Below the pieces are notes generated by a model, which was not told where the DNA came from, did no database searches, and saw only the letters and a list, made by a program, of their open reading frames with translations. Below are positions 10,625 through 19,573 of a DNA stretch of 64,000 nt, in pieces. Within the stretch, counting starts at the first letter, position 1. Each line of letters opens with the position of its first letter. Location: the NCBI RefSeq assembly GCF_025854375.1, contig NZ_CP107575.1:620001-684000 (forward strand), written 5' to 3'. The position numbers and the translations under genes were made by a program. This DNA comes from Glutamicibacter sp. JL.03c. GTDB lineage: Bacteria; Actinomycetota; Actinomycetes; Actinomycetales; Micrococcaceae.

Positions 10625-10710
10625 CCTCTCATCGTTTCACGTTCCGGCCCGTGGTGAAAGTTGAAGGGCCGGTCTGTGAATAATCACTATCTATGACGTA
10701 GCGTTGACGC

Positions 10711-11889
10711 ATGTCGCACATCTGGCCCTATCTACCGGCACGGGCAGTGAATATCACCTCGCTGATCGAGTTCGATCGCTTGGCTTCCGAGGCGCTGGCC
10801 GCAACTTCGGCCCGGGGAATGGGTTGGCGGGTGCATCGCGTCGACCTGCGCGAGCGTGATTCCGTCCTGCGGTCCCTGGATCTTTCAGAAGCGATCTTCA
10901 TCGACTGCGAATTCTCCCCGCAGGGCAGGACCTTGGTCCAGGCGACGGGCGGATTGTGCATGGGCTCGGGCCAGGAGCTTCCCTTCTCCACGGGTGAGCG
11001 GGGCTTGTATAGCCCAGAGGAACTGTATTCGGGAATCCGGACAGGAAGCTACGAACAGGTTCCGGACGCGAAGATCTACGCCTACTCGCAGCAGCACACG
11101 GCGCCAGCTGTGCGCACCTCCGAGGATGCGATGGCAAGGACACTGCACGATCATCACATCGGGCAGGCCCTCGTCTCGGAAGTCTACGAGGGCGCCTTCA
11201 AGGATTCCCCGTTGATTGGGGTGATGGGCGGCCACGCCATGGAGCGCGGGACACCCGAATACGAGCGCACCGTGGAACTCGGGCAACTTATTGCCCGGGC
11301 CGGTTACGCCGTCGCCACCGGCGGGGGACCGGGAGCCATGGAAGCGGCCAATGCGGGTGCATGGCTGGCGGACTACGATCCCGCGGACGTCCGGGTCGCC
11401 CTGGAAATGCTGGCTGCCGAGCCTGATGCCATTCATCAGCGCACAGGGTGGGCCCGCACCGCGCTCGCCGTCAAGGAGCGATTCCCCAGCGCCCGGCAAT
11501 CACTGGGCGTGCCCACCTGGTTCTATGGCCATGAACCGCCGAATCTCTTCGCCACAAGAATCGCGAAGTTCTTCACCAACTCCATCCGGGAAGCAATCCT
11601 CCTGGAGCAGTCCAATGGCGGGTTGATCGTCCTGCCCGGGGCTGCCGGAACGGTCCAGGAGATCTTCCAGGATGCCTGCGAAAACTATTACGCCACCGGA
11701 GCCAGGGTGGTTCCCATGGTGCTGCTGGGGCGCGAATACTGGACCACGACCATGCCGGCGTGGCCCCTGCTCAAAGCGCTCGCCGCGCAGCGGGTCATGG
11801 ACGACCGGATCGCCCTGGTGGACACGGCCGCCGAGGCGATGGAATTCATCGGTTCCATGGGCGCCTTGCGTCGACGCACGCGCTGGTGA
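10711..11889 (+). CDS. LOG-family (Rossmann-like) nucleotide-binding protein, long form
   Basis: A 392-residue protein whose C-terminal half is a LOG/lysine-decarboxylase-like Rossmann fold: GVMGGHAMERG near residue 170, GYAVATGGGPGAMEAANAG near 200, and PGAAGTVQEIFQDA near 310. The last departs from the canonical PGGxGTxxE by Gly to Ala but keeps the glutamate. Short LOG proteins release cytokinin bases from nucleotides; for these long versions the substrate is not established. The N-terminal 150 residues form an extra domain I do not recognise. Convergent with the VIT-type gene, 14 bases away. Confidence 0.82.
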   Translation: MSHIWPYLPARAVNITSLIEFDRLASEALAATSARGMGWRVHRVDLRERDSVLRSLDLSEAIFIDCEFSPQGRTLVQATGGLCMGSGQELPFSTGERGLYSPEELYSGIRTGSYEQVPDAKIYAYSQQHTAPAVRTSEDAMARTLHDHHIGQALVSEVYEGAFKDSPLIGVMGGHAMERGTPEYERTVELGQLIARAGYAVATGGGPGAMEAANAGAWLADYDPADVRVALEMLAAEPDAIHQRTGWARTALAVKERFPSARQSLGVPTWFYGHEPPNLFATRIAKFFTNSIREAILLEQSNGGLIVLPGAAGTVQEIFQDACENYYATGARVVPMVLLGREYWTTTMPAWPLLKALAAQRVMDDRIALVDTAAEAMEFIGSMGALRRRTRW

Positions 11890-11903
11890 GGGCCGGCGGC
11901 CGG

Positions 11904-13007
11904 TCAGGCGACCTGTACGTCGAAGAGCAGACCCAAGCAATAGGTCACCGCGGCGGCACCCCAGCCGATAGCCAGCTGGCGCAGGCCCCGCTTGAGCGGC
12001 GAAGCGCCCGAGAGCAATCCGACGATGGCACCGGTGATCATCAGGGCGATGCCAACCAAGACCACGGAGATGATGACTGCCGTCAATCCGCCCAGTCCGA
12101 AGATATAAGGCAGGATCGGAATCACGGCGCCGGAAGCGAAAAGGCAGAATGAGGTAGCCGCGGCGCCGGTGGCCGAGCCGAGCTCCTCATGTTCGCTTTC
12201 CAATTCCTCCGCGCGTTCCTCGGGGTTCAAGGAGAAGGACGGGTTGCAGTCGCAGGTGAACAGGCCCATGCGTTCCGCGACGCGGTGTTCGGCATCTTCA
12301 TCGTTCATGCCGCGGGCCTTGTAGATCAGCACCAGTTCGTTGGAGTCCAGATCGAGGTTGGGCGCCGCGGTCAGCGTGACTTGGGTAGGGCGCGAGGCGG
12401 TGAGCAGCTCACGCTGGGAACGCACGGAGACGAACTCGCCAGCGGCCATGGATAGCGCACCGGCCAATAGTCCCGCGATGCCGGAGAAGAGCACGAAGGT
12501 CGAGGAAACCCCGGTGGCCCCGATGCCCATGATCAGCGCCAGGTTCGAGACCAAACCGTCATTGGCGCCAAAAACCGCGGCACGGAAGTTGCCGGAGAGC
12601 TGGGCGCGTCCCGCGGTGGCCAGCGCGCGGACTACTTCTTCGTGGACCTGTTCGTCCGCGGCCATCTGCGCGGTCGCGTCCTTGTCGTTGCGGTACGGCG
12701 AATTGCTCTCGGAACGCTGCGCCATGGCCAGGACGAAGACCGAGCCGAAGCTGCGTGCCAGGAAACGCAGGATGATGCGGCGCAATGAAGGGCGCACCGG
12801 CTTGGCCTGTTCGCCGAGTTTGGTTCGCCAGTGTTCTTCGTGGCGGGCTTCGGCTTCAGCCAGACCTAGCAGGATCTGCTTTTCCTGTCCGGTTTTCTTC
12901 TGCGCGAGGGTGCGGTAGATGGCGCCTTCGGCGACTTCATCGGCCAGATACTTTCGCCAGCGCTGGATCTGGGCGCGGGTAGGTTCGGTTGCTGACTGGT
13001 TCGACAT
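11904..13007 (-). CDS. VIT1/CCC1-family transporter with ferritin-like N-terminal domain
   Basis: A 367-residue membrane protein. The first ~100 residues are helical and carry a rubrerythrin-like metal-site pattern (DEVAEGAIYRTLAQ and AEAEARHEEHW). The C-terminal part is the VIT1/CCC1 domain: ANDGLVSNLALIMGIGATG for the first helix, AAGEFVSVRSQRE after helix two, and three more hydrophobic helices. This arrangement is that of the MbfA-type iron/manganese exporters, so a role in Fe or Mn homeostasis at the cytoplasmic membrane is likely. I use the ATG at 13007 rather than the GTG directly before it; GAGAG lies 11 bases upstream. Confidence 0.87.
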   Translation of the reverse strand: MSNQSATEPTRAQIQRWRKYLADEVAEGAIYRTLAQKKTGQEKQILLGLAEAEARHEEHWRTKLGEQAKPVRPSLRRIILRFLARSFGSVFVLAMAQRSESNSPYRNDKDATAQMAADEQVHEEVVRALATAGRAQLSGNFRAAVFGANDGLVSNLALIMGIGATGVSSTFVLFSGIAGLLAGALSMAAGEFVSVRSQRELLTASRPTQVTLTAAPNLDLDSNELVLIYKARGMNDEDAEHRVAERMGLFTCDCNPSFSLNPEERAEELESEHEELGSATGAAATSFCLFASGAVIPILPYIFGLGGLTAVIISVVLVGIALMITGAIVGLLSGASPLKRGLRQLAIGWGAAAVTYCLGLLFDVQVA

Positions 13008-13062
13008 CACGACAACAGCTCTCTTGGCAGATCGAATTCCTTGGAGAAATCCGGTGAACAGG

Positions 13063-13329
13063 TCAGCTACCTATTTTAGTGGCCGGTTCCAGAGTTGGGA
13101 ATTTGGCAAGGCTAAAAGCAATGGTGCGCCCCTGCGGACTGCCGGCGGCGGCAACGGCTAATCGGAGCTCGCAGGCCTCGGGGATGAAGATCGGGCGGCG
13201 TGCGCATCGGGCGAGGAGGAATTCCAGGCGTTGCGGATCGCTGACGTAGCAGATGTGCCAGTGGCCCTGGACGGTGAATTGCACTTGGCCGGTTTGGCCA
13301 TCGACGATGGGCAGGACGGAATATGCCAT
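13063..13329 (-). CDS. Small protein of unknown function (88 aa)
   Basis: The product begins MAYSVLPIVDGQTGQV and contains a compact run HWHICYVSDPQRLEFLLARC, with several aromatic and cysteine residues. It looks like a small globular protein but belongs to no family I can name. CGAGAG lies 8 bases before the ATG; a longer reading adds 12 residues without support. It lies just upstream of the VIT-type gene on the same strand, so co-transcription is possible. Confidence 0.5.
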   Translation of the reverse strand: MAYSVLPIVDGQTGQVQFTVQGHWHICYVSDPQRLEFLLARCARRPIFIPEACELRLAVAAAGSPQGRTIAFSLAKFPTLEPATKIGS

Positions 13330-13528
13330 GGGATGCACTCTCGCTGGGTTCTTGCCCGGGCACAACTAGTGAACGGACCGCTTCTTCATCCGAACCACCC
13401 ATGAATCTGGGGTTGGTGCACGGCAAGTCGGAGCTTGACGCCGTGTCTCGTGAAGCAACACCAGTGATGCTACCCGCCTGCACTACGCATAGTGAAGAGT
13501 TGTTCCGTAATATGACCTGGCCGTCGAT

Positions 13529-14113
13529 CTACAGCTGGCTACCGCCGTCGGCAAGGCGGTTGATGGACTCGAATTGCTCGGCCCACTGCGCAGCGGAGTA
13601 GTCAGGGAGGTTGGGTGCTTCTGGGCGTAGCCCGGTGAATCCATCGAGCTGCTCGCGCACGATATCAAGGTGGCCGGCGTGCCGGGAGGTCTCGGCGATC
13701 ATATGCACCACGAGTTGTTCCAGCGTGGTGTGCCGGCGCCGGATCCACCAGGGCACCTCGACCGGCGCATCGAGTGGCAGCGACTTGATGCCGGCGTCAG
13801 AGAAGAGGATCGAGTCTCGATACAGGCCGATGATCCCGTTCGCGTTCAAGTGCGCCGGCGGCAGGAAGTCGGCCTGCGGATCCTCGGCATCCAGCAGGTT
13901 CTGGATGTAGGGGTCGTCCACGCTCCGGCCGAGGCACTGCCCGAAATACCCGTATTCGGTGATGGCCAGATGATGGACGACACCAAGGATGTGCGTTCCG
14001 GTGGGGGTCAGCGGTTTACGGGCCAGCCGGTCGCTGAGCCCCTGGGCTTTGTAGATGACGGCTTGGCGCGCGTCGCCGAGGTATTCGAGCAGGAGCTCTT
14101 TGCTGTGGTCCAT
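13529..14113 (-). CDS. DinB-superfamily protein (DUF664)
   Basis: A 194-residue four-helix-bundle protein. The metal-ligand histidines of the DUF664/DinB fold are seen at VVHHLAITEYGYF (about residues 45-57) and in the helix HMIAETSRHAGHLDIVREQLDG (near 135-157). Actinobacterial members are thought to be mycothiol-dependent transferases, but the substrate is unknown. A TAGACT hexamer lies 6 bases upstream of the ATG with no Shine-Dalgarno sequence, which suggests a leaderless transcript. Single-gene unit, divergent from the XRE-cupin regulator. Confidence 0.87.
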   Translation of the reverse strand: MDHSKELLLEYLGDARQAVIYKAQGLSDRLARKPLTPTGTHILGVVHHLAITEYGYFGQCLGRSVDDPYIQNLLDAEDPQADFLPPAHLNANGIIGLYRDSILFSDAGIKSLPLDAPVEVPWWIRRRHTTLEQLVVHMIAETSRHAGHLDIVREQLDGFTGLRPEAPNLPDYSAAQWAEQFESINRLADGGSQL

Positions 14114-14196
14114 GCTAAGAGTCTAATCAGCGGGAGCGATATCGAAGTGTGAAGTGTGTGAGACAAGGCATATTTGCAGGACTGGCGCTATGCTCT

Positions 14197-14213
14197 GTTT
14201 ACTATTGGTAAAC
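14197..14213. promoter_or_regulatory. Palindromic operator candidate upstream of the XRE-cupin gene
   Basis: GTTTAC-N5-GTAAAC is a perfect 6-bp inverted repeat about 80 bases before the regulator's start codon. Aligned base for base it matches 12 of 17 positions of the sequence at 15538-15554 in the guanidinobutyrase promoter. Both are therefore candidate binding sites for the same helix-turn-helix protein. Confidence 0.55.
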
Positions 14214-14289
14214 TTGCCGCGGCAGCCTGATGCGACCGCCAAAAATGGCCGCTGGTGTGCCGAAATAAACGACACGATGGAGCTGACGA

Positions 14290-14853
14290 ATGAAAACCCT
14301 GCCCGTGGAATCAAGCGGAACCGCGATCAATATTGGTTCGCGGTTGCGCGGGGTGCGTCAGCGGCAGCGGATGACCATCGACCAGGTAGCCGAGCTGTCC
14401 GGGCTGACCAAAGGGTTTCTCTCGCGCGTGGAACGGGATCTCACCAGTCCTTCGGTGTCAACGCTGCTGAAGTTGTGCGAAGTGCTTGGCATCGAGGTGG
14501 GCAACTTGTTTGAAGTGCCCGAGACGATGCTGGTGCGCTTGGAAGATGCGCCCCGGGTGTCGCTGGGCGGCGAAGGGATTACCGAGCAGCTGGTGACGCC
14601 GCGCAGTGAAAAGCGCGTGCAGATGATCCGTGCCGAAGTCGCTCCCAAGGGGGTCGGCGAGGCCGAGCTGTACTCCGTGGACTGCGAATTGGAAGTGCTG
14701 CATGTGATCGCCGGGAAGTTCACCCTGGTGCTGCCAGAGCAGCGCGTCGAGCTCCAAGCGGGGGACACCATGACTTTCCCGGGGCGCGAACCGCATAGCT
14801 GGGAGAACGAGTCGGACGATGTTGCCTTGGTGACGTGGACCTTGATCCTCTGA
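14290..14853 (+). CDS. XRE-family transcriptional regulator with C-terminal cupin domain
   Basis: A 187-residue regulator. Residues about 15-70 form the HTH_XRE domain (GSRLRGVRQRQRMTIDQVAE, GLTKGFLSRVERD, SPSVSTLLKLCEVLG). Residues about 110-185 form a small cupin (VLHVIAGKFTLVLPEQRVEL, AGDTMTFPGREPHSWEN). PuuR-like proteins of this type sense amino-acid or polyamine catabolites. Its position 740 bases upstream of the guanidinobutyrase operon on the same strand, and related palindromes in both promoters, suggest it controls that operon. No clear Shine-Dalgarno sequence stands close to the ATG. Confidence 0.88.
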   Translation: MKTLPVESSGTAINIGSRLRGVRQRQRMTIDQVAELSGLTKGFLSRVERDLTSPSVSTLLKLCEVLGIEVGNLFEVPETMLVRLEDAPRVSLGGEGITEQLVTPRSEKRVQMIRAEVAPKGVGEAELYSVDCELEVLHVIAGKFTLVLPEQRVELQAGDTMTFPGREPHSWENESDDVALVTWTLIL

Positions 14854-14949
14854 TCCGAGGCGCCGCCATTCGGCGTGATGCCGTTCAGCGCGTATTCTAA
14901 AAAGGTGTGCTCGGCGTACGCACACCATGCGGTGATTGATAGGAGTGGC

Positions 14950-15375
14950 GTGGGTACTAGCGAGGAAACTGGCACACGAGGCCAGCTGCGCTGCATCAGC
15001 TGGTGGGCCTCATTGCTGGTCGGCATTCTTGCCGGCACGACGCTGACCTTGATCCGCACGCAACGCAATTTCTTTTTCATCGGCGCGGTGATCATCGCCG
15101 TGGTGATTGTGGCCCTGGGGCTGCGGACCATCCGCCGCCGCGCTCGCTTCCCGCAGATGGCCCAAGCGCATGTTTCCTGGTCCTATGCCTTCTGGGCGGT
15201 CATTCTGCTGATCCTGGTCGGGCCAATCCAGCTGGTTTACGTTGCCGATGACTTCTCGGAACTGATGCTGAAGTCGCTGGTTCTTTCCGCCGGATTAACC
15301 CTCGGGATCCATGAAATCGATCGCTCGCTGGTCAATGGCAGCAAGAAGAACTATCGCGCAGCGCCGGGAACCTAG
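14950..15375 (+). CDS. Small integral membrane protein of unknown function
   Basis: About 141 residues with three or four transmembrane helices: WWASLLVGILAGTTLTLI, FFFIGAVIIAVVIVALGL, YAFWAVILLILVGPIQLVY, then a weaker one. A conserved-looking basic loop RTIRRRARFPQM follows the second helix. I place the start at GTG 14950, with AGGAG close upstream; an in-frame GTG at 14932 would add six residues. No family recognised. It lies between the XRE-cupin regulator and the guanidinobutyrase operon and is closed by a strong hairpin, so it may be co-transcribed with the regulator. Confidence 0.65.
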   Translation: MGTSEETGTRGQLRCISWWASLLVGILAGTTLTLIRTQRNFFFIGAVIIAVVIVALGLRTIRRRARFPQMAQAHVSWSYAFWAVILLILVGPIQLVYVADDFSELMLKSLVLSAGLTLGIHEIDRSLVNGSKKNYRAAPGT

Positions 15376-15407
15376 GCGGGCGTTGCAGCCATGGCCGAAC
15401 CCGGATG

Positions 15408-15444
15408 ACAGATGCCGTGACCCCCTAGGGGTCACGGCATCTGT
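15408..15444 (+). terminator. Hairpin terminator after the membrane protein gene
   Basis: A perfect 17-bp inverted repeat (15408-15424 with 15428-15444) around a 3-nt loop, 33 bases after the stop codon. It lacks a U tract, but its length and location fit an actinobacterial terminator. Confidence 0.75.
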
Positions 15445-15494
15445 GGCATTCAGCGGCTTTGCGCGTCATGGTCCTAGGTTTGGCGGCTTGAGCC

Positions 15495-15523
15495 TTGACG
15501 TGACCTCGCCAACAAAATAGCAT
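15495..15523 (+). promoter_or_regulatory. Sigma-70-type promoter of the guanidinobutyrase operon
   Basis: TTGACG at 15495-15500, a 17-base spacer and TAGCAT at 15518-15523. This is the best match to a housekeeping promoter in the area, and it ends exactly where the palindrome at 15524 begins. Confidence 0.7.
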
Positions 15524-15547
15524 AATAGGAAACTGAAGTTTCGTATT
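15524..15547. promoter_or_regulatory. Operator palindrome overlapping the transcription start
   Basis: The arms 15524-15533 and 15538-15547 are inverted repeats matching at 9 of 10 positions (core GAAAC-TGAA-GTTTC). The site starts one base after the -10 element, so a bound protein would block initiation: a repressor operator by position. An overlapping 17-mer at 15538-15554 resembles the palindrome upstream of the XRE-cupin gene. Confidence 0.65.
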
Positions 15548-15592
15548 AGGCAACTATGGCAGTTGCCCGCTGAATGCCAGGAGGGCAAGAAC

Positions 15593-16582
15593 ATGAAAGA
15601 AGTCCGCATCGAGGAAAACGGCCATCTGGGGCCGATCAATGCTGCAGTGATTCCTCGCTACGCAGGCGCTGGAACCTACGCCCGCCTGCCACGCCTGGAC
15701 CAGGTGCAGAACGCCGACATCAAGATCATCGGTGTTCCTTTTGACACCGGCGTTTCCTACCGCCCCGGCGCCCGCTTCGGCGCCAACCACGTGCGCGAAT
15801 CCTCGCGATTGATCCGCCCGTACAACCCGGCCACCGACACCTCGCCCTTCGCGCAGAGCCAGGTCGTGGACGCCGGCGACCTCGCGGTCAACCCGTTCAA
15901 CATCAACGAGGCCATCGAGACCATCCAGGACGAGGCCCTGGAGCTAACCGCTGATGGCTCGAGCCTGGTCACCATCGGCGGCGACCACACCATCGCCCTG
16001 CCGCTGCTGCGCGCCGCCTCCCAGCGCGCCGGCGCGCCGGTGGCCATGCTGCACTTCGATGCCCACCTGGATACCTGGGACACCTACTTCGGCGCCGAAT
16101 ACACCCACGGCACCCCCTTCCGCCGTGCCGTGGAAGAAGGCATCCTGGACACCGAAGCCATCTGCCATGTGGGCACCCGCGGCCCGCTGTATGGCAAAAA
16201 GGACCTGGAAGATGACAAGCGCTTCGGCTTCGGCATCGTGACCAGCTCGGATGTGTACTACCAGGGCGTGCGCGAAATCGTCGACAAGCTGCGGGACCGC
16301 ATCGGCAACCGCCCGCTGTACATCTCGGTGGACATCGACGTGCTGGATCCTGCCCACGCACCGGGCACCGGCACCCCGGAAGCCGGCGGCATCACCAGCC
16401 GCGAACTGCTCGAAATCCTGCGCGGCCTGCGCGGCCTGAACATCGTGGGCGCCGACATCGTCGAGGTCTCCCCGGCCTATGACCACGCGGAACTCACCGG
16501 TGTGGCCGCCAGCCACGTCACCTACGACCTGATCAGCCTGATCAGCGACTTCCGTTCCACCCAGGGGCTGAACAAGTCATGA
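15593..16582 (+). CDS. Ureohydrolase (agmatinase family), probable guanidinobutyrase
   Basis: Binuclear manganese hydrolase of 329 residues that releases urea from a guanidino compound. Metal ligands are H132 in GGDHTIA, D156, H158 and D160 in DAHLDTWD, and D247 and D249 in [17 protein letters not shown]. The family includes arginase, agmatinase, guanidinobutyrase and guanidinopropionase, which sequence alone does not separate. The translationally coupled ThDP enzyme downstream favours 4-guanidinobutyrate as substrate. The ATG at 15593 follows GGAGGG; the 30 bases before it in the same frame contain that site and are excluded. Confidence 0.88.
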   Translation: MKEVRIEENGHLGPINAAVIPRYAGAGTYARLPRLDQVQNADIKIIGVPFDTGVSYRPGARFGANHVRESSRLIRPYNPATDTSPFAQSQVVDAGDLAVNPFNINEAIETIQDEALELTADGSSLVTIGGDHTIALPLLRAASQRAGAPVAMLHFDAHLDTWDTYFGAEYTHGTPFRRAVEEGILDTEAICHVGTRGPLYGKKDLEDDKRFGFGIVTSSDVYYQGVREIVDKLRDRIGNRPLYISVDIDVLDPAHAPGTGTPEAGGITSRELLEILRGLRGLNIVGADIVEVSPAYDHAELTGVAASHVTYDLISLISDFRSTQGLNKS

Positions 16583-18222
16583 GCGAACAGCCTCAACGCA
16601 ATGGCGGCGACCTGGTCATCGAGACCCTCACCGCGCTGGGCGCCAAAACGGTGTTCGGCATCCCCGGACAGCACGCCTTGGGGCTGTTCGACGCGCTGTC
16701 GCGTTCCAACCTGGAATTCGTCTCCTCGCGGGTGGAGAACAACTCGGCCTTCGCCGCCGACGGCTACTCCCGCGCCACCGGCGAAGTCGGCGTGCTCTTC
16801 CTCTCCACCGGCCCCGGGGCGCTGACCTCGCTGGCAGGATTGCAGGAAGCCTACGCCACTGGCGTGCCGATGGTCGTCGTGGCCAGCCAGATTCCCCTGG
16901 ATGGGCTGGGCGCCCGCCGCAAGGGCATGCTGCACCAGCTTGATGACCAGAAGGCCTCGGCCGCGAACGTCACCAAGTTCCAGCAGACCGTGCACCATGC
17001 TTCGGGCATCCCTTCGGCGATCCAGGATGCCTGGGCCCGAGCCATCACCGTGCCCATGGGCCCGGTCTGGGTCGAGGTGCCGCAGGATGTGCTGCTGGCC
17101 CAGGTCATGGTCCCGCCGGTGCAGGACGCCTTGGCCGAAGCCTACGAGCACCCGCCGCGCGAGGAACTGGTCCGCGAAGCGGTCAATTGGCTGTCGGATG
17201 CCCAGCGCCCGGCCATTATCGCCGGCGGCGGCGTGCGCCGTGCCGGCGCGCAGGCTGAACTGCTGGCGGTGGCCGAAACCTTGCAGGCACCGGTGCTCTG
17301 CAGCCCCGGCGGCAACGGGGCTTTCCCCTGGAACCATGAGCTGTCCCTGCAGTCCTGGGTCGAGGACCGCCATGCCACGCAGGTCATGGAAGATGCCGAC
17401 GTGCTGCTGGTCATTGGCTCGGCGCTGGGCGAAGTGACCAGCAACTACTTCACCCTGGAGCCGCGCGGCAAGATGATCCAGATCGATGCGGAACCGCGGG
17501 TGCTGGAGTCCAACACCCCGGCCCTGGGTATCCGCGCCGATGCCCGCGAAGCGCTGAAATTCCTTGATCGGGATCTGCGCGCCGCCGGGTTCATCTCGCA
17601 GGCCACCTGGCACGGCCAGGACCCTGCCCGCATCGTCGCCCAGACCCTGGAGAAGATCCAGGCACGCCTGGACGAGCAGGACCTGGCCAAGGAGCGCAAG
17701 TTCATGGCCGATATCCGCGCGGCCGTTCCGGCCCAGATGCAGACCTTCTGGGATATGACGATCGCGGCCTACTGGGGCTGGAGCTGCTGGGATACCCGGG
17801 GCGGGCAGTTCCACTCGGCGCAGGGCGCCGGCGGGCTCGGCTTCGGCTTCCCGTCGGCCATTGGCGGGGCCATCGGCACCGGCCAGCGCGTGCTGGCGGT
17901 CAGCGGCGACGGATCCTCGATGTATTCGATCGCGGAGCTGGCGACCGCCAAGCAGCATCAGGCCCCGGTGACCTGGCTGATCGTTGACGATGGCGGATAC
18001 GGCATCCTGCGTGAATACATGCAGGGCGCTTTCGGCAAGGCGACGGCCACCGAGCTGGCCCGGCCGGACTTCGTGGCGCTGGCCCAGTCCTTCGGCGTAC
18101 CGGCCCGCGAGGTAGAGGTCGAGCAGATCGGCGAAGCGCTCACCGAGGCGCTGGCCGAGCAGGGCCCTAACGTCCTCGTGGTCAAAACCCTGCTCAAGAT
18201 GTTCGCCCCGACGCATCTGTAA
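16579..18222 (+). CDS. Thiamine-diphosphate-dependent enzyme, AruI-like 2-ketoarginine decarboxylase candidate
   Basis: A 547-residue ThDP enzyme of the acetolactate synthase/benzoylformate decarboxylase fold. The Pyr domain carries the activating glutamate in [15 protein letters not shown] (E53). The PP domain has the cofactor motif GDGSS (443-447) through DDGGYG (470-475), where the usual Asn pair is replaced. The ATG overlaps the ureohydrolase stop by 4 bases (ATGA), so the two are translationally coupled. In the arginine transaminase route AruI decarboxylates 2-ketoarginine to 4-guanidinobutyraldehyde, and the oxidised product feeds guanidinobutyrase. That function fits this pairing but is inferred. 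Confidence 0.82.
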   Translation: MSEQPQRNGGDLVIETLTALGAKTVFGIPGQHALGLFDALSRSNLEFVSSRVENNSAFAADGYSRATGEVGVLFLSTGPGALTSLAGLQEAYATGVPMVVVASQIPLDGLGARRKGMLHQLDDQKASAANVTKFQQTVHHASGIPSAIQDAWARAITVPMGPVWVEVPQDVLLAQVMVPPVQDALAEAYEHPPREELVREAVNWLSDAQRPAIIAGGGVRRAGAQAELLAVAETLQAPVLCSPGGNGAFPWNHELSLQSWVEDRHATQVMEDADVLLVIGSALGEVTSNYFTLEPRGKMIQIDAEPRVLESNTPALGIRADAREALKFLDRDLRAAGFISQATWHGQDPARIVAQTLEKIQARLDEQDLAKERKFMADIRAAVPAQMQTFWDMTIAAYWGWSCWDTRGGQFHSAQGAGGLGFGFPSAIGGAIGTGQRVLAVSGDGSSMYSIAELATAKQHQAPVTWLIVDDGGYGILREYMQGAFGKATATELARPDFVALAQSFGVPAREVEVEQIGEALTEALAEQGPNVLVVKTLLKMFAPTHL

Positions 18223-18251
18223 AGGGCCGGGCGAGAGCGGGCAAGAATATG

Positions 18252-18292
18252 GTGGCCTCGGACCGTCGGCAATTGCCGAGGTCCGGGGCCAC
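18252..18292 (+). terminator. Two-part hairpin terminator of the guanidinobutyrase operon
   Basis: Outer arms 18252-18263 and 18281-18292 pair with one wobble; an inner hairpin TCGGC-AATT-GCCGA (18266-18279) sits on top. It lies 29 bases after the stop codon. No long U run follows. Confidence 0.7.
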
Positions 18293-18316
18293 AGCCTTAT
18301 CGAATGCCAGCAGCGC

Positions 18317-18529
18317 CTAGTGCGTGAAGTGGTACACCACGCCGAAAAGCACTGTGGAAATGCCCATGCAAACTCCGATGAGCAGTGGCTCCCAGTCCAG
18401 GGACTGGGCTGCCAACATCACTGCGAAGGCACCGAAGAGAACTATCGCTCCGATTCCTCCCAGGATCACTCCTCCGCCTCCATGGTGCCGCACGGCGGAG
18501 TGTGCGGTCCGGTGGAATAGTGGTTCCAT
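18317..18529 (-). CDS. Small two-helix membrane protein (70 aa)
   Basis: Unknown family. After a His-rich start the protein has two hydrophobic helices, GVILGGIGAIVLFGAFAVML and LLIGVCMGISTVLFGVVY, and a short tail. No Shine-Dalgarno sequence precedes the ATG, but TATCAT stands 6 bases upstream on the coding strand, consistent with a leaderless mRNA. It ends just past the terminator of the convergent ThDP gene. Confidence 0.55.
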   Translation of the reverse strand: MEPLFHRTAHSAVRHHGGGGVILGGIGAIVLFGAFAVMLAAQSLDWEPLLIGVCMGISTVLFGVVYHFTH

Positions 18530-18590
18530 GCCGCCATGATACGACCGAATTGCTGCCGAGCCGAGGGATCGGGGCGGAATCCGGATATTG

Positions 18591-19466
18591 TCAGATTTCT
18601 TGGGTTCCGCTGCCGGTGCGCAGCTCGTGGATCTGCCGGGCGGCGCTCTCCAGCGAGGGGTAAGCGGCGCCCGGACCCTGGGCGATGAAGCCGGGGCATT
18701 CATGATCAGCCAATCGGCTGTTCCCGTAGGACAGGCCGCGGAAGCTGCCGTGGGCCATACGCACCAAATGCGCTCCGGCGGCCACATCCCAGACCTTGGT
18801 ATCAAAGCCGATCGTGGCATCGCACCACCCGGCCGCCACATGGGCCAAGGCCAGCGCGGCGCTGACCTTCCGCCGAACGGTGGCGAAGTCCTCGATCCAC
18901 TGCCCGAAGAGCTGCAAGGCCAAGTCCCCGTCCCGCCCTAAGGATTCCGCGCCGGGATAATCGGTCATCAGGTTGGCGCGGGACTGCTCGGGGCGCGATT
19001 GCGGGCGCAGCACGACATCGTTGAGCAGCGCCTGCTGCAGGTTCGCGGTGAACTCGTCACCGGAGATCGGGTCGATGATCACCGCGGCCACCAGGTGGCC
19101 GTCGATCGCGGCGGCAATGGAAATGCAGAAGAAGGCGACGCCGTGGACGAAATTGCTGGTCCCGTCGATCGGGTCGACAATCCACTGCACCGCCCCGGAT
19201 GCTGCTTGTCCCGGCTGCGTGGCGATCTTTTCCTCGCCCAGGACCCATGAATCCGGGACCGAGGCGAGCAGCGCTTCGGTGATGATCTGCTGGCTGCGGC
19301 GGTCGATGTCCGTGACCAGGTCATGGGTGCTGGTCTTGTGCTCCGCATGCACCGACGTGCGGAAAGTCGAACGCAGCAGTTCTGCTGCGCTGCGCGCCGC
19401 GGACAGGGCGGCCAGGCGCAGTTCTTCGGCGCGGGAATTATCGCAGATTGCCTGATGCTCACTCAC
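18591..19466 (-). CDS. Inositol monophosphatase family protein
   Basis: Mg-dependent phosphatase of the IMPase/FBPase/CysQ superfamily, 291 residues. Metal ligands are visible: the loop glutamate in VLGEEKIATQ, WIVDPIDGTSNFVHG, and the C-terminal WDVAAGAHLVR. Substrates in the family include inositol phosphates, histidinol phosphate and PAP; none can be chosen here. I use the GTG at 19466 (VSEHQAICDN) because homologues start just before the first helix; another in-frame GTG at 19529 with AGGA upstream would add 21 residues and come within 45 bases of the divergent gntR start. Confidence 0.87.
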   Translation of the reverse strand: MSEHQAICDNSRAEELRLAALSAARSAAELLRSTFRTSVHAEHKTSTHDLVTDIDRRSQQIITEALLASVPDSWVLGEEKIATQPGQAASGAVQWIVDPIDGTSNFVHGVAFFCISIAAAIDGHLVAAVIIDPISGDEFTANLQQALLNDVVLRPQSRPEQSRANLMTDYPGAESLGRDGDLALQLFGQWIEDFATVRRKVSAALALAHVAAGWCDATIGFDTKVWDVAAGAHLVRMAHGSFRGLSYGNSRLADHECPGFIAQGPGAAYPSLESAARQIHELRTGSGTQEI

Positions 19467-19573
19467 CGTGCCAGCATATCGCGCGGCGAGTAGAGCCGTG
19501 CGATCGTGCGGCAGGGCGATCAGGAGCACCTGGCGTTCCTGGCCCGGGAGTGAAGCAGGATAAGCTTCTGCTC

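Noticed and set aside
7838-10657. Long open frame (939 codons) antisense to the SNF2 helicase
   Set aside because: It mirrors the codon structure of the SNF2 gene on the other strand, has no ribosome site or recognisable domain, and shows the odd composition of an antisense shadow.
16522-18216. Long open frame (564 codons) antisense to the ThDP enzyme
   Set aside because: No domain and no start signal; the plus-strand ThDP gene has intact cofactor motifs.
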